Assembly: GCA_026932235.1 (NCBI GenBank)
Contig: JAIXKR010000118.1
Span: 1-64,000 of the forward strand
Direction of reading: 5' to 3'
Source: Burkholderiales bacterium
Lineage (GTDB): Bacteria; Pseudomonadota; Gammaproteobacteria; Burkholderiales; Burkholderiaceae_C
Length of the DNA stretch: 64,000 nt
The position numbers and the translations under genes are program-made. The notes under the pieces were generated by a model, which was not told where the DNA came from, made no database searches, and was given only the letters and a program-made list of their open reading frames with translations. Of the stretch, positions 7,469-17,533 are shown one piece after another; the first letter of the stretch is position 1, and each line of letters starts with the position of its first letter.

Positions 7469-8506
7469 ATGAACGGCATCGATGTCGACGTCCTTCGCAC
7501 CGCGATCGACTGGCAGGACCGTGGCCACCGGGTGGTGATGGGAACGGTCGTGCGCACCTGGGGATCGGCGCCGCGGCCGCCGGGCTCGCTGATGATCATC
7601 CGTGACGACGGTCAGGTCGCCGGCTCGGTCTCGGGCGGCTGCATCGAGGACGACCTGATCGGCCGCGTCGCGCGCGGCGAGCTCGCCGCGCAGCTGCCGC
7701 AGGTGACGACCTACGGCGCGACGGCCGAGGAGGCGCAGCGCTTCGGCCTGCCCTGCGGCGGCACGGTGCAGGTGGTGCTGGAGCCGCTTTCGGCGCGCTC
7801 GCAGCTGCGCGAGCTGCTCGCGGCGATCGAGGCGCACCGGCTCGTCGCGCGGCGCCTGGACCTGGCCACCGGCGTCGTCAAGCTCGAGGACACCGACGGC
7901 GGCACGACGCTCAGCTTCGACGGCGCGACGCTCGTCACCGTGCACGGGCCGCGCCTGCGCCTGCTGATCATCGGCGGCGGCCAGCTCTCGCGCTACCTCG
8001 CAGTCCTTGCGGTGATGCTCGACTACCGCGTCACCGTCTGCGAGCCGCGCCCCGAGTACCACGAGGGCTGGGAGGCGATGGAAGGCGTGACGCTCTCGCG
8101 CTCGATGCCCGACGACCTCGTGCTCGCGATGCACCTGGACGCCAACAGCGCGGTGGTCGCCGTCACGCACGACCCCAAGCTCGACGACCTGGCGCTGATG
8201 GAAGCGCTGCGCACGCCGGCCTTCTACGTCGGCGCCCTCGGCTCGCGCCGCAACAACGAGATGCGCCGCGAGCGCCTGCTGCAGTTCGACCTCACGCCCG
8301 AGGAGATCGCGCGCATGCGCGGCCCGGTGGGGCTGAAGCTCGGCGGCCTGACGCCGCCGGAAATGGCGGTCTCCATCATCGCGGAGATGACGGCGATGCG
8401 CCGCGGCATCGACCTCGCGGGCCCGCTGGCCGACTGGAGCGGCTCGACGACGAGCTGCGCCGTCAGCGCTGCCGCCACGGCAGCGGGGGCGACGCCCAGG
8501 CGCTGA
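7469..8506 (+). CDS. XdhC/CoxI family molybdenum hydroxylase maturation protein
   Basis: A 345-residue protein with the two XdhC domains. The N-terminal XdhC_CoxI domain has GTVVRTWGSAPRPPGSLM and the conserved VSGGCIEDDL. The C-terminal Rossmann-like domain has LIIGGGQLSRYLAVLA and FYVGALGSRRNNEMR, ending in the usual GLKLGG...PEMAVSIIAEM block. XdhC-type proteins bind molybdenum cofactor and help insert its sulfurated form into xanthine or CO dehydrogenases. The ATG at 7469 follows AAAGGGAGA; the open frame reaches 7427 but lacks a better site. CoxG lies upstream on the same strand. Target enzyme genes are not visible. Confidence 0.88.
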   Translation: MNGIDVDVLRTAIDWQDRGHRVVMGTVVRTWGSAPRPPGSLMIIRDDGQVAGSVSGGCIEDDLIGRVARGELAAQLPQVTTYGATAEEAQRFGLPCGGTVQVVLEPLSARSQLRELLAAIEAHRLVARRLDLATGVVKLEDTDGGTTLSFDGATLVTVHGPRLRLLIIGGGQLSRYLAVLAVMLDYRVTVCEPRPEYHEGWEAMEGVTLSRSMPDDLVLAMHLDANSAVVAVTHDPKLDDLALMEALRTPAFYVGALGSRRNNEMRRERLLQFDLTPEEIARMRGPVGLKLGGLTPPEMAVSIIAEMTAMRRGIDLAGPLADWSGSTTSCAVSAAATAAGATPRR

Positions 8507-8507
8507 C

Positions 8508-8535
8508 GCCGTCCGCCCTCTTCGCGGCGGGCGGC
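8508..8535. terminator. Bidirectional terminator hairpin
   Basis: GCCGTCCGCC (8508-8517) pairs with GGCGGGCGGC (8526-8535) with one G-U pair and an 8-nt loop. It lies between the convergent xdhC-like and mutL stop codons. There is no clear T-tract. Confidence 0.5.
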
Positions 8536-8556
8536 CTGTGCCGAGGCGGCGGCGCT

Positions 8557-10368
8557 TCAGCGCCCGCGCAGGAAGAGCGCGTCGAGCTCCTTCATCGTCA
8601 CCTGTCGCCAGGTGGGCCGGCCATGGTTGCAGTGATCGGCGCGCTCGGTGGCTTCCATGTCGCGCAGCAGCGCATTCATCTCCTCGACCGTAAGGCGGCG
8701 GTTGGCGCGCACGGCGCCGTGGCAGGCCATCGTCGCCAGCATGTCGTCGCGGCTCCTCTGCACGACGCGGCTCGCGCCCACCGCGTGCAGTTCGGCGAGC
8801 ACCGCGCGCACGAGCTCGGTGAGATCGGCCTCCGGCAGCGCCGCCGGACGGCTGCGTACGGCCAGCGTCGCGGCGGAGAGCGGCGCCACGTCCAGGCCCA
8901 GGTCCATCAGCGCCTGCCGCTGCGATTCCGCGGTGGCGATCTCGGTCGGCGTCGCGGCGAAGCTGACCGGCACCAGCAAGGGCTGCGCCGGCATCGGCGC
9001 GCTGCCGCCATGCGCACGCTTGAGCCGCTCGTAGACGATGCGCTCGTGCGCCGCGTGCATGTCGACGATCACGAGGCCCTGCGCGTTCTCCGCCAGGATG
9101 TAGACGCCCCCGAGCTGGGCGAGCGCGCGGCCGAGCGGCCAGGCGTCGCCGGCCTCCGGCACGGCGGGCGCTGCGCCGGCGGACGCCCCTCCCGTCCAGC
9201 CCGGTGCCGGTTCGCGGGCGCGCACGAGCGACAGCGTGGACTGCAGGGGCTGCGGCATCGGCGGCAGGGCTCCGCGCTCGGGCGCCAAGGCTGGCGGCCC
9301 GGGGCCATCCGCGGCGCCGGCAAAGCCGTGCAACGGCACGGTCGCGCGACTCGTCGCAAGCGCCTCCTGCACCGCCGCGCGCACCGCCCCGTGCACGGCG
9401 CCGCCGTCGCGAAAGCGCACCTCGATCTTCGTCGGGTGCACGTTGACGTCGACGAGCTCGGGTGCGATCTGCAGCATCAGCACGTAGGCCGGCTGGCGGC
9501 TGCCGTGGAGCTGGTCCTCGTAGGCGGCGCGGATCGCGTGCGCAACGAGCCGGTCGCGCACGAAGCGGCCGTTGACGAAGAGGTACTGCTGGTCGGCGCG
9601 GCTGCGCGCGGCCTCGGGGTGGCCGATGCGGCCAAGCAGCGCCAGCGGCCCGCGCCGCGCGGCGATCGCCCGGCTCGCCGCGATGAAGTCGCCGCCCAGC
9701 ACCTCGCCGATGCGCTGCGTCAGCGCGTCGTCCAGCAGCGGCGCGCGCAGCGCGCGCCATTGCGCGACGAGCCGCCCCTCATGCCAGAGCGCAAAGCCCA
9801 CGTCCGGCCGCGCCAGCGCGTGCCGGCGCAGCGCCTCCAGCGCGTGCGCCAGCTCGGTCGCCTCGCTCTTGAGGAACTTGCGCCGCGCCGGGGTGTTGAA
9901 GAAGAGCTCGCGCACCTCGACCGTCGTGCCGACGCCGCGCGCCGCCGCCTGCAGTTCGCCGCCGCGGGCGTCGAGCCGCGTCGCATGTGCATCGGCCGCG
10001 GTGCGGCTCGTGATCGCGAGCTCGGCGACCGAGGCGATCGCCGCCAGCGCCTCGCCGCGAAAACCCATCGTCGCGACCGACTCCAGCTCACCCAAGCTGC
10101 CGATCTTGCTCGTCGCGTGCCGCTGCAGCGCAAGCGGCAGCTCAGCAGCCGGAATGCCGGTGCCGTCGTCCTCGACGACGACCGCGCGCACGCCCCCGCC
10201 GGCAAGCCGCACCGTGACCTGGCTCGCGCCGGCATCGAGCGCGTTGTCGACCAGCTCGCGCACGACCGAGGCCGGGCGCTCGACGACCTCGCCGGCGGCG
10301 ATCTGGCTCACCAGCTCGTCGGGCAGGGCGCGGATCGCGCGGCGCGTGGCCGATGGCACGGCATTCAT
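8557..10368 (-). CDS. mutL: DNA mismatch repair protein MutL (endonuclease type)
   Basis: A 603-residue MutL starting at the ATG at 10368. The GHKL ATPase motifs are all present: ELVDNALDAGA (38-48), EDDGTGI (66-72), RHATSKI (83-89) and MGFRGEAL (101-108), plus FFNTPARRKFLK. The C-terminal domain carries DMHAAHERIVYE (436-447), matching the D(Q/M)HA(X)2E(X)4E endonuclease motif, together with ACHGAVRA (548-555) and CNHGRP (580-585). It is therefore the nicking type of MutL used where MutH is absent, unlike E. coli MutL. A Pro/Ala-rich linker (about 340-405) joins the two halves. It is divergent from the dedA-like gene. Confidence 0.96.
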   Translation of the reverse strand: MNAVPSATRRAIRALPDELVSQIAAGEVVERPASVVRELVDNALDAGASQVTVRLAGGGVRAVVVEDDGTGIPAAELPLALQRHATSKIGSLGELESVATMGFRGEALAAIASVAELAITSRTAADAHATRLDARGGELQAAARGVGTTVEVRELFFNTPARRKFLKSEATELAHALEALRRHALARPDVGFALWHEGRLVAQWRALRAPLLDDALTQRIGEVLGGDFIAASRAIAARRGPLALLGRIGHPEAARSRADQQYLFVNGRFVRDRLVAHAIRAAYEDQLHGSRQPAYVLMLQIAPELVDVNVHPTKIEVRFRDGGAVHGAVRAAVQEALATSRATVPLHGFAGAADGPGPPALAPERGALPPMPQPLQSTLSLVRAREPAPGWTGGASAGAAPAVPEAGDAWPLGRALAQLGGVYILAENAQGLVIVDMHAAHERIVYERLKRAHGGSAPMPAQPLLVPVSFAATPTEIATAESQRQALMDLGLDVAPLSAATLAVRSRPAALPEADLTELVRAVLAELHAVGASRVVQRSRDDMLATMACHGAVRANRRLTVEEMNALLRDMEATERADHCNHGRPTWRQVTMKELDALFLRGR

Positions 10369-10434
10369 CGCGGGGCATTCTAGGAGTCGGGCCGCTGCGG
10401 GGCCGCCGGCCCGCGGCCGGGATAATCCGCCGCC

Positions 10435-11079
10435 ATGGATTGGCTGCTCTGGCTCGTCGACTTCGTGCTGCACGTGGACGCACACCTGCGCGACTTCGTC
10501 GGCGCCTACGGCGCCTGGGTCTACGCGCTGCTGTTCGCGATCGTCTTCGTCGAGACCGGCGTCGTCGTGATGCCCTTCCTGCCCGGCGATTCGCTGCTCT
10601 TCGTCGCCGGTGCGCTCACCGGGCTCGGGCTGATGAACCTGCCGGCAACACTGGTACTGCTCGCCGCCGCGGCGATCCTCGGCGACCAGCTCAACTGCGC
10701 GATCGGGCGACGCGTGGGCCCGCGCGTCTTCCGCTGGGAACAGTCGCGCTGGTTCAACCGCCGCGCCTTCGACCAGGCGCACGCCTTCTACGAGAAGTAC
10801 GGCGGCATCACGCTCGTGCTCGCGCGCTTCATGCCCTTCCTGCGCACCTTCGTACCCTTCGTCGCCGGCGTGGCGCAGATGTCGCGCGCCCGGTTCACGC
10901 TCTACAACGCCGCCGGCGGCTTCCTCTGGGTCTTCGGCCTCGTCGGCGCGGGCTACCTCTTCGGCAACCTGCCCTGGGTGCAGGCCAACCTTTCGAAGAT
11001 CATCTGGGCGATGATCCTCGTCCCCGGCCTCATCGTGCTCTACGGCGCCTGGAAGGCGCGCGCGGCGGCGGCCACCTAG
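10435..11079 (+). CDS. DedA family membrane protein
   Basis: A 214-residue integral membrane protein with the DedA/VTT signatures: ETGVVVMPFLPGDSLLFVAGAL near residue 40 and RFMPFLRTFVPFVAGVAQM near 140, the re-entrant loop and arginine motif. DedA proteins act in lipid-carrier (undecaprenyl phosphate) translocation and membrane homeostasis. Several hydrophobic segments are visible, including the C-terminal IIWAMILVPGLIVLYGAW. It is divergent from mutL with 66 bp between starts, and an SDR gene follows almost directly. The exact lipid substrate of this member cannot be read from sequence. Confidence 0.9.
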   Translation: MDWLLWLVDFVLHVDAHLRDFVGAYGAWVYALLFAIVFVETGVVVMPFLPGDSLLFVAGALTGLGLMNLPATLVLLAAAAILGDQLNCAIGRRVGPRVFRWEQSRWFNRRAFDQAHAFYEKYGGITLVLARFMPFLRTFVPFVAGVAQMSRARFTLYNAAGGFLWVFGLVGAGYLFGNLPWVQANLSKIIWAMILVPGLIVLYGAWKARAAAAT

Positions 11080-11086
11080 ACTCGCG

Positions 11087-11902
11087 ATGCCAACGCTCCG
11101 CCTGCAAACCATGAGCAGACCGACCATCCGCTTCGGACTCGAAGGCCGCGCGTACATCGTCACCGGCGGCTCCCAGGGCATCGGCGAGGCCTGCGCGCGA
11201 CGCCTGGCGGCCGACGGCGCAGGCGTGGCGATCTGGGACGTCGCCGACGCGCGCGGCGAGAAGCTCGCACAGGCACTGCGAGGCGAAGGCGCCGACGCGC
11301 ACTTTCGGCACTGCGACGTGTCGAGGAAGGCCGAGGTCGACGCGGCGCTTGCGGCCACGCTCGCCGCCTTCGGGCGCCTCGACGGCCTCGTGAACAACGC
11401 CGGCATCTTCAAGGCCTGCGACTTCCTCGACATCAGCGAGGCCGACTGGGACGCGGTGCTTGCCGTCAACCTCAAGGGCAGCTTCCTCGTCGGCCAGGCG
11501 GTGGCGCGCGTGCTCGCGGCGCAGGGGCGCGGCGCGATCGTCAACATGAGCTCGGTCAACGGCACGCTGACGATCCCGACGATTGCCAGCTACAACGTCA
11601 GCAAGGGCGGCATCAACCAGTTGACGCGGGTGATGGCTCTCTCGCTGGCCGAGCGCGGCGTGCGCGTCAACGCGGTCGCGCCGGGGACGATCGCCACGGA
11701 ACTGGCCGCGCAGGCGGTGCTGACCAGCGACGAGGCGCGCCAGCGCATCATGAGCCGCACGCCGATGAAGCGCCTGGGCGAGCCCGCCGAGATCGCCGAC
11801 GTCTGCGCCTGGCTGCTCTCGGACGCGTCCAGCTACGTCACCGGCGAGATCGTCGTCGCCGACGGCGGGCGCATGACGCTGAACTACACCATGCCGGCGT
11901 GA
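11087..11902 (+). CDS. Short-chain dehydrogenase/reductase (classical SDR)
   Basis: A 271-residue (or 263-residue) NAD(P)-dependent oxidoreductase. It has the cofactor motif TGGSQGIGEA, then LVNNAG, the catalytic serine in NMSSVNG and the YxxxK pair in SYNVSKGG. The VNAVAPGTIATELA and SYVTGEIVVADGG blocks complete the classical SDR pattern. Two starts are possible: ATG 11087, 7 bp after the dedA stop, or ATG 11111, which gives the more typical SDR N-terminus. Neither has a clear ribosome site. The FabG-like fold says nothing certain about substrate. Likely co-transcribed with the dedA-like gene. Confidence 0.85.
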   Translation: MPTLRLQTMSRPTIRFGLEGRAYIVTGGSQGIGEACARRLAADGAGVAIWDVADARGEKLAQALRGEGADAHFRHCDVSRKAEVDAALAATLAAFGRLDGLVNNAGIFKACDFLDISEADWDAVLAVNLKGSFLVGQAVARVLAAQGRGAIVNMSSVNGTLTIPTIASYNVSKGGINQLTRVMALSLAERGVRVNAVAPGTIATELAAQAVLTSDEARQRIMSRTPMKRLGEPAEIADVCAWLLSDASSYVTGEIVVADGGRMTLNYTMPA

Positions 11903-11908
11903 GCAGTC

Positions 11909-11929
11909 ACCGACATCGACAGTGTCGGT
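11909..11929 (+). terminator. Hairpin after the SDR gene
   Basis: ACCGACA (11909-11915) and TGTCGGT (11923-11929) form a perfect 7-bp stem with a 7-nt loop directly after the SDR stop codon. A second small stem, ACACC/GGTGT (11937-11941 with 11949-11953), follows. There is no T-tract. The right arm overlaps the first GTGTCGGTC repeat, so the sequence may serve protein binding instead of, or besides, termination. Confidence 0.4.
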
Positions 11930-11958
11930 CCGCTTTACACCTCGGCGCGGTGTCGGTC
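11922..11958 (+). promoter_or_regulatory. Direct repeat, candidate activator-binding (UAS) site
   Basis: GTGTCGGTC occurs twice, at 11922-11930 and 11950-11958, a spacing of 28 bp (near three helical turns). CTTTACAC lies between them. The pair sits about 160-195 bp upstream of the -24/-12 element at 12117, the usual distance for enhancer-binding proteins of sigma-54 promoters. The repeat is seen directly; its role is inferred. Confidence 0.45.
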
Positions 11959-12116
11959 GCAGTCCAGCCATCCCCCTGATCGTGGGGTCAGCGGCGGATT
12001 CATCGGTTTTTGCCTCGTCGAAGGCGTGCAATGCGCCGAGAATCAAGCTTGTACAGGCGGTTGGCATCCCCTTGCCTGCCGCGCCGATGGCTTGCAGCAG
12101 CGCACTGAGCCACGCC

Positions 12117-12132
12117 TGGCGCGCAACTTGCT
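12117..12132 (+). promoter_or_regulatory. Sigma-54 (RpoN) -24/-12 promoter
   Basis: TGGCGCGCAACTTGCT fits the RpoN consensus TGGCACGN4TTGCW at all but one position, with exactly 10 bp between the GG and GC dinucleotides. The predicted start of transcription falls near 12143-12145. This is about 20 bp before the ATG at 12164 and just ahead of the GAAGAGG ribosome site at 12151-12157. It would drive the four-gene cassette that follows. Confidence 0.65.
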
Positions 12133-12163
12133 TGCAAACCCGCATAGATTGAAGAGGCCTGCG

Positions 12164-12685
12164 ATGGACAACCCGACCCGCACTCCCGACGACATGTTCA
12201 GTGCCCGCCGCCGGCTGCTGCGGGGTTCGTTTTCGGCGCCGGCGGTGCTGACGCTTGCCAGCGGCAGCGCGCTGGCAGCCCAGAGCGCCACCTGTCTGGC
12301 CAAGGCGACGGCGAATTCATCGACGGCGCCGGTCACGACGACTGCGGGAGCGGATACCTTCATGCGCGTCCAGCTCATGGCGCGCCCGCCTGCGCCTTCT
12401 GGAGTCAATCCCAGGTACCTGGTCACCAAGGCCAGTTTCGGCTTGATTCCGGTCAGCACGTCGTTCTGGCCCGCGTCAACGGTGTGGTGGCGATTCGACA
12501 TCAGCACGAACACCTTGATGAGTGGCGGACAAAGATTCAGCGCCGTCCCTGGCGATGCGACTCTCGTCAACTACTGGGTCGCGCTGAGGCTTGATGCCAA
12601 CGGTCAGATCATTGGTCTGGGCGCTTCTGGCAGCGGCTCCGTCGTCGGCCAGAGTTGCTGGAACTCGATCGGGACTTCGCCCTGA
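12164..12685 (+). CDS. Small exported protein with Tat-like signal, first gene of HPr-rel-A cassette
   Basis: A 173-residue protein of no recognised enzyme family. The N-terminus SARRRLLRGSFSAPAVLTLA followed by SGSALAAQSA looks like a signal peptide with a twin-arginine-like start (RRRLL) and an ALA-A cleavage site near residue 38. The mature part is Ser/Thr/Gly-rich with two Cys (in SATCLAK and near the end in GQSCWNSIG). The ATG follows GAAGAGG by 6 bp and lies just downstream of a sigma-54-type promoter. The PqqD-like gene starts 2 bp after the stop. Position as first gene of the cassette makes it the natural candidate substrate or product of the downstream kinase/nucleotidyltransferase system. 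That role is inference. Confidence 0.7.
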   Translation: MDNPTRTPDDMFSARRRLLRGSFSAPAVLTLASGSALAAQSATCLAKATANSSTAPVTTTAGADTFMRVQLMARPPAPSGVNPRYLVTKASFGLIPVSTSFWPASTVWWRFDISTNTLMSGGQRFSAVPGDATLVNYWVALRLDANGQIIGLGASGSGSVVGQSCWNSIGTSP

Positions 12686-12687
12686 AC

Positions 12688-12963
12688 ATGAACGCCGCGA
12701 TGCGCACGCCTTCGGGCGTACGCATGATCGAACTGGGCGAGCTGTGGGGCGCGTTCAGCCCCTTGTCGGGCCAGACCGTGCTGCTCAACACGGAAGCGGT
12801 GGCCATTCTCGAAGTCCTGCGCGAGCAACCGGGCGATCTGGCGCGGGTGTGCCAGACTTTGGCCATGGACACCGACCTTGACGCCCGCGAACTGATGCAG
12901 CGCTGCGCGCCCGCCTGGCAACAGCTTCTGGACGCCGGTCTGCTGGAAGCTGCTGCCGCGTGA
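12688..12963 (+). CDS. HPr-rel-A system PqqD-like peptide chaperone
   Basis: A 91-residue PqqD-like protein. MRTPSGVRMIELGELWGAFSP is followed by TVLLNTEAVAILEVLREQPGD, the PqqD pattern in which a short beta unit is followed by the N-x-x-(A/G)-x-x-(I/L)-(L/W) helix. PqqD-like domains act as peptide-recognition elements in modified-peptide (RiPP) pathways. The ATG at 12688, 2 bp after the previous stop, fits better than the upstream TTG at 12655, which would overlap the preceding gene. The stop overlaps the kinase GTG start as GTGA. This arrangement with an HprK-related kinase A and a nucleotidyltransferase matches the known HPr-rel-A cassette. Confidence 0.82.
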   Translation: MNAAMRTPSGVRMIELGELWGAFSPLSGQTVLLNTEAVAILEVLREQPGDLARVCQTLAMDTDLDARELMQRCAPAWQQLLDAGLLEAAAA

Positions 12964-13930
12964 GCGCGCAAGCGGCCGGGCTGCGTCTGGGCCAGACCGA
13001 TCCTGGAACGCTCGGCAAGGTTCTGCGCGAAGGCCGGCTGTGGCTGGACTTCGGCGCGACCAGCACGTGCCTGACCAGCGATTCATCCGCACTCGCGGCG
13101 CAGCTCCAGCGCGTCTACGCGCAGTTTCCGCTGCTGCCGAAGCAGGCGTGGGCCGATCACCACGTGCGCGTGCTGCGCGCGCGCGGCCTGCGGCGCTGGC
13201 TGCGGCCGCAGGTCGAGTTCGAATGCGACCTGAAGCGCCCCTTCGAGCCCTTCCCGGCCGACACCGCCCTGCCGCTCTTCGAGTGGGGCAGCAACTGGCT
13301 GATCGGCAAGCGCCTGGCGCATCTGCTGCTGCTGCACGCCGGCGTGCTCGAGCGCGACGGCCTGGCGCTGGTGCTGCCGGCCGTCCCCGGATCGGGCAAG
13401 AGCACGCTCACGGCGGCCTTGTCGCTGCGCGGCTGGCGGCTGCTGTCGGACGAGTTCGGCGCCTTCTGCCCCGTGCGGCGGTGCTTCATCGCGATGCTCA
13501 AGCCGGTGGCGCTGAAGAACGAGTCGATCGCGCTCATTCGCGGCTTCGCGCCCGAGGCCCCGCTCGGCCCGCTGTTCCCGAAGACGCGCAAGGGCACGGT
13601 GGCGCATCTGGGCGCCGACCGCGACGCCGTCGACCGCCGCCACCAGTGGGTCCGGCCCGGCGCCGTGGTGATGCCGCGCTGGGCCGCCGATGCGTCCTTG
13701 AGCCTGACGCGTCAGCCCGCCCACCTCGTGTTCGGCTCGCTCGCCTTCAACGCCTTCAACTACCAGGACAACGGTGAACAGGGCTTCGACGCCGCCTCGC
13801 ACCTGGCCACGGTCTGCGGCGGCTGGTTGCTCGGCTACAGCCGCCTCGACGACGCCATCGCCGCGCTGGAAGATCTGTGGCCGCAGGTGCGCGAGGCGCA
13901 CGCGCGCGCTGCCGCCCCGGAGCCGGCGCG

Positions 13931-13934
<4 letters not shown>
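12960..13934 (+). CDS. HprK-related kinase A
   Basis: A 324-residue protein with a GTG start. The P-loop is PAVPGSGKSTL (140-150) and is preceded by LLLLHAGVLERDGLALVL, which mirrors the His-containing strand before the P-loop in HPr kinase/phosphorylase. LLSDEFGAF (161-169) follows in the position of the second HprK motif. The N-terminal HprK domain is absent, and the first 100 residues are specific to this subfamily. HprK phosphorylates a serine on HPr; the target of HprK-rel-A proteins is unknown. It is overlapped on both sides (GTGA upstream, ATGA downstream), so the cassette is translated as one unit. Confidence 0.85.
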
Positions 13935-16100
<2,166 letters not shown>

Positions 16101-16108
16101 GCGCGCCC

Positions 16109-16480
16109 TCAGCGCGCGGCACCGGCGCCCGGATTGTCCGCCGCGCGGTCGCGACGCACGAGCACGACGATGACGTGCAGCAGCGCGCCCAGCCCGAGCA
16201 GCGGCAGCGCGCCCAGCCCCCAGGCGAGCCACACCAGCCACGGCGCCGCGGCGCCGAGCCAGACGAGCAGCGTCTGCAGCGCGTCCAGCAGCGCCTGCAG
16301 CGTCATCGACCAGCCCGGCAGCCAGCCGTCCAGCGCTTCGCGCCAGGGCGCATCGAAGAGCCAGCGCTGCAGCGTGTCGATCCAGGCGGCGTCGCCCCGC
16401 AGCAGCGTGCTCAGGGCCCAGGCAAACAGCGTCCACGCGCCCAGCAGCAGCAGCGTGGTGATCCAGATGACGGCAATCAT
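16109..16480 (-). CDS. Hypothetical membrane protein
   Basis: A 123-residue protein with a long N-terminal hydrophobic segment (IAVIWITTLLLLGAWTLFAW), two or three further hydrophobic stretches (LQALLDALQTLLVWLGAA, WLVWLAWGLGALPLLGLGAL, HVIVVLV) and a basic cytoplasmic tail. It is Trp- and Leu-rich. I do not recognise a family. It ends 8 bp from the convergent adenine deaminase stop and begins 67 bp downstream of the dioxygenase gene on the same strand, so it may be co-transcribed with it. Confidence 0.65.
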   Translation of the reverse strand: MIAVIWITTLLLLGAWTLFAWALSTLLRGDAAWIDTLQRWLFDAPWREALDGWLPGWSMTLQALLDALQTLLVWLGAAAPWLVWLAWGLGALPLLGLGALLHVIVVLVRRDRAADNPGAGAAR

Positions 16481-16547
16481 CGTGCAGGCTCGGTAGGTTC
16501 GACCGTGACGGAAGCGCGAATCCTAGTGCCGCCGCGGGCGTTCGGAT

Positions 16548-17408
16548 TCAGGCGCGCGCCGGCGCCAGCGCGAGAGACGCGGCAAGCGCTTGTCCCTGCG
16601 CTTGCGTTCCGAAGGCATACGCGTCCATCGCCAGGCTGCCATAGGTGACGCTGGCGTGCAGCCGCGTGCCGACCGCGCCCTCGCCAGCCGCGCCCGCGGC
16701 CACGTGGAAGGGCAGCCAGTGCTCGTCGCTGGGATGCATCAGCGCGGCATGCGGCGCCTGGCGGCGGTAGTCCAGCAGCGCCGGCCAATCGGCGCCGGCG
16801 GCGCGCTCGGCGACCCAGGCGCGGAAGGCCGCGCTCTGGGCGATCTCGGGCGCGTCCATCGCCGGACGACCGCCGCCGAGGGCGAGGCGCAGGTTGTGCG
16901 TCAGGCTGCCGCTGCCGACGATGAGCACGCCCTCGTGCGTCAGCGGCGCGAGCGCCCGGCCGAGCGCGAACAGTCGCGCAGGCGTCCAGTCCGGCACGAA
17001 GCCCAGCGGGAGCACCGGCACGTCCGCCTGGGGGTAGGCGAAACGCAGCGGCGTCCAGATGCCGTGGTCCAGACCGCCCTCGTCCAGGCGCTCGCATTCG
17101 ATATCCGCCGTGGCGAGCAGCGACTGCACGCGCGTGGCCAGCGCCGGCGCGCCCGCCGTGTCGTAACGCAGCCGGTAGAGCGCCTCCGGGAAGCCGTGGA
17201 AGTCATGCACCGTCGCGTGCCGCGCTGCGGCCAGCAGCACCGGCGTGCGCGCGAGGGTGTGCGCGGAGACGGCGAGGATGGCGCGTGGCCGGCCGAAGCC
17301 CGCGTCGATCGCCGGCCCCAGGCGACGCAGGAAATCGCCCGCGGCACCGGGCTCGAGCGCCGTCATCGGCGATCCGTGCGAAAGGAAGAGGGGCGGATGC
17401 GTGTCCAT
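16548..17408 (-). CDS. LigB/DODA-type extradiol ring-opening dioxygenase
   Basis: A 286-residue class III extradiol dioxygenase of the YgiD/4,5-DOPA dioxygenase type. It starts MDTHPPLFLSHGSPMTALEP, where His of the LSHGSP motif is a metal ligand. AILAVSAHTL supplies another His, LDHGIWTPLRFAYP a third, and GSGSLTHNLR follows in the usual place. These enzymes use Fe(II) (Zn in some DODA proteins) to open catecholic rings. The ATG at 17408 gives normal length; upstream in-frame sequence is not family-like. It is divergent from the large permease gene. The aromatic substrate is unknown. Confidence 0.88.
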   Translation of the reverse strand: MDTHPPLFLSHGSPMTALEPGAAGDFLRRLGPAIDAGFGRPRAILAVSAHTLARTPVLLAAARHATVHDFHGFPEALYRLRYDTAGAPALATRVQSLLATADIECERLDEGGLDHGIWTPLRFAYPQADVPVLPLGFVPDWTPARLFALGRALAPLTHEGVLIVGSGSLTHNLRLALGGGRPAMDAPEIAQSAAFRAWVAERAAGADWPALLDYRRQAPHAALMHPSDEHWLPFHVAAGAAGEGAVGTRLHASVTYGSLAMDAYAFGTQAQGQALAASLALAPARA

Positions 17409-17533
17409 GCCGGCATTGAAGCACCGCGGCGCGGCCGTGGGGTTCAAGGGCCTTGCACGCGGCATTCGCGGCGTGGAGCGCGGATGCGCTACCGTGCCGC
17501 TCCCGCCTTGCTTCCGTACCGCTCCCGTCTGCC

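Noticed and set aside
12061-12075. Second sigma-54-like sequence TTGGCATCCCCTTGC
   Set aside because: Only 9 bp separate GG from GC, whereas RpoN requires 10; the element at 12117 has correct spacing and position.
12655-12687. TTG start for the PqqD-like protein
   Set aside because: It would overlap the end of the preceding gene; the ATG at 12688, 2 bp after that stop, gives the expected PqqD-like start.
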